From an uncultured Eubacteriales bacterium (GTDB lineage Bacteria > Bacillota > Clostridia > Oscillospirales > CAG-272), in assembly GCA_902462015.1 (NCBI GenBank), contig CABPZV010000115.1, forward strand, positions 1-6,619: a stretch of 6,619 bases of DNA, written 5' to 3'. A program made the translations under genes and the position numbers. This document shows, one piece after another, positions 6,144-6,619 of this stretch. Within the stretch, counting starts at the first letter, position 1. Each line of letters starts with the position of its first letter. The notes below the pieces were generated by a model. The model had not been told where the DNA came from. It saw only the letters and a list, made by a program, of their open reading frames with translations, and ran no database searches.

Positions 6144-6170
6144 TTTCGTCAAGGAGTTTACTCTACGAAA
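6144..6170 (-). repeat. Right 27-bp inverted repeat (IRR)
   Basis: All 27 positions are the reverse complement of IRL at 4685-4711, with no match continuing beyond either end. The two copies are separated by 1432 bp. Being identical and inverted, they support inversion of the DNA between them. Confidence 0.93.
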
Positions 6171-6185
6171 TAATTATACATCTAA

Positions 6186-6235
6186 ATGTAATATCCAGCA
6201 GTATCTTATTTGGTAAAATATACTGTATATTACAT
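6186..6235. other. Imperfect AT-rich dyad outside the right inverted repeat
   Basis: ATGTAATAT (6186-6194) pairs exactly with ATATTACAT (6227-6235), and an inner AGTAT/ATACT pair extends the symmetry with small bulges. No T-run follows, so it is not an obvious terminator. It could be an operator or host-factor site beside the switch, or chance in AT-rich DNA. Confidence 0.3.
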
Positions 6236-6290
6236 CACATGAGATTCAGCAATTAGATTTATCAGAAAATATATAAAATGCATATACAAA

Positions 6291-6335
6291 AAGGCTCCAC
6301 ATATGAAAAAACGATTTTTTCATATGTGGAGCCTT
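6291..6335 (-). terminator. 21-bp perfect hairpin, terminator on the minus strand
   Basis: The arms 6291-6311 and 6315-6335 are perfect reverse complements (outer part AAGGCTCCACATATG) around a 3-nt loop, CGA. On the minus strand the GC-containing base of the stem is followed by TTTTTGT, a good intrinsic-terminator tail. On the plus strand no T-run follows. It would stop leftward transcription before it enters the invertible segment and the recombinase. The length and perfection are more than a terminator needs. Confidence 0.7.
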
Positions 6336-6504
6336 CTGAATACGCCAGGTTTTACACATTGCAAAACAATATTTTCACCTCAATAGAATATAGGAAAAGA
6401 GAAAAGACAAATAAAAGACTTGATACAGTGTTTTTAAGGTTTTTTTGTAAAGAGATAGCGAAAAAGATTCAACTTCCAACGCATACTCAGTAACTTTTGC
6501 AAAG

Positions 6505-6538
6505 AAAAAGCCCTACACACAAATTGCATGTAGAGGCT
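6505..6538 (-). terminator. Intrinsic terminator of the tRNA-Asn transcript
   Basis: On the minus strand, seven bases after the tRNA CCA end, AGCCTCTACA pairs with TGTAGGGCT (one bulged base) and is followed by TTTTTCTTT. The position and T-tail fit a tRNA terminator. Confidence 0.75.
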
Positions 6539-6544
6539 CTTTAG

Positions 6545-6619
6545 TGGCTCCCCGTGCTGGGCTCGAACCAGCGACATCATGATTAACAGTCATGCGCTCT
6601 ACCGACTGAGCTAACGAGG
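6545..6619 (-). tRNA. tRNA-Asn(GTT), missing only its first base at the window edge
   Basis: The minus strand folds as a full cloverleaf. The D-arm stem is GCTC/GAGC, and the anticodon stem is CATGA/TCATG with loop CTGTTAA and anticodon GTT (6585-6587). The T-arm stem is GCTGG/CCAGC with loop TTCGAGC. The 3' acceptor strand is ACGGGGA, followed by discriminator G and an encoded CCA (6545-6547). The 5' acceptor strand shows six of seven bases; the first, expected to be T, lies at 6620. There is one T-G wobble in the acceptor stem. The integrase repeats do not match the tRNA 3' end, so this tRNA is not an evident attachment site. Confidence 0.97.

Larger units (their letters stand above)
4685..6170. 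mobile_element. Predicted invertible segment carrying its own tyrosine recombinase and an outward promoter
   Basis: The segment is bounded by perfect 27-bp inverted repeats. It contains, from left to right, a terminator, a TGACGG pair, the recombinase gene, a second TGACGG pair, and a near-consensus promoter facing outward. Because the terminal repeats are inverted rather than direct, recombination between them would flip the segment, not excise it. A position p would map to 10855 minus p after inversion. In the present orientation the promoter faces right, away from the helicase/glycan operon. In the flipped orientation it would face the operon with its -10 at about 4736-4741. The layout matches phase-variation switches controlled by tyrosine recombinases in Bacteroides and Clostridia, here with the recombinase inside the flipping unit. 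Inversion itself is inferred from structure. Confidence 0.82.
6171..6544. other. Gene-free stretch between the invertible segment and tRNA-Asn
   Basis: No convincing coding sequence is present. An open frame on the plus strand (6278-6493) has no ribosome site, reads straight through the long hairpin, and has a composition typical of AT-rich non-coding DNA. What the stretch does hold is listed separately: an imperfect dyad, a 21-bp perfect hairpin, and the tRNA terminator. Position 6336-6500 shows nothing I can name. Confidence 0.6.

Noticed and set aside
4685..6170. Integrated element excisable by the integrase (minimal ICE, prophage remnant or integron-like unit)
   Set aside because: The terminal repeats are inverted, not direct. 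No excisionase, relaxase, replication or phage gene is present, and the repeats do not match the tRNA end. Inversion fits better. A transposon with terminal inverted repeats is also unlikely because the enzyme is a tyrosine recombinase with a core-site-like repeat and no flanking target duplication was seen.
6278..6493. Open frame of 71 codons on the plus strand downstream of the outward promoter
   Set aside because: It has no ribosome-binding site and no recognisable domain. It reads through a 21-bp perfect hairpin, and its composition is that of AT-rich non-coding DNA.

Overview
The window suggests a Firmicute of class Clostridia, probably a gut Oscillospiraceae/Ruminococcaceae-type bacterium. 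The evidence is AT-rich DNA, AAAGGAG-type Shine-Dalgarno sites, a tRNA with encoded CCA, and a large DEAD/DEAH-like helicase with a helicase-associated (HA) repeat array. The genus is an inference and was not tested.

Layout from left to right. Positions 1-4488 hold four tightly packed genes, all on the minus strand and so transcribed right to left. They are a 1004-residue SF2 helicase with eight HA repeats, a PglD-like sugar O/N-acetyltransferase, a PglC-like polyprenyl-phosphate sugar-1-phosphate transferase, and the N-terminal part of a GT4 glycosyltransferase that runs off the window. Two of the three junctions are 4-bp ATGA overlaps. The last three genes look like the initiation end of a surface polysaccharide or glycan operon. 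The helicase is the unexpected first gene.

Positions 4685-6170 form the most interesting part: a segment bounded by perfect 27-bp inverted repeats that contains a complete tyrosine recombinase with an intact R-K-H-R-H-Y catalytic set. Each repeat looks like a recombinase core site, with two similar 10-bp arms around a 7-bp asymmetric centre. Just inside the right repeat is a near-consensus outward promoter (TTGACA, 17 bp, TAAAAT). Just inside the left repeat is a strong stem-loop terminator. As assembled, the promoter points away from the helicase/glycan operon and the terminator shields the operon from recombinase transcription, which looks like an OFF state. Inverting the segment would place the promoter about 250 bp upstream of the helicase start and facing it (ON). 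I therefore read this as a self-encoded phase-variation switch controlling a helicase plus surface-glycan operon. The recombinase probably flips its own gene together with the promoter.

Positions 6171-6619 hold no convincing gene until a tRNA-Asn(GTT) on the minus strand at the right edge, which lacks only its first base. Between the switch and the tRNA are a tRNA terminator and a 21-bp perfect hairpin followed by a T-run on the minus strand. Together these would insulate the recombinase from tRNA read-through.

The repeats, hairpins, promoter match and overlaps were read directly from the sequence. Inversion, phase variation and any role of the helicase are inferences.
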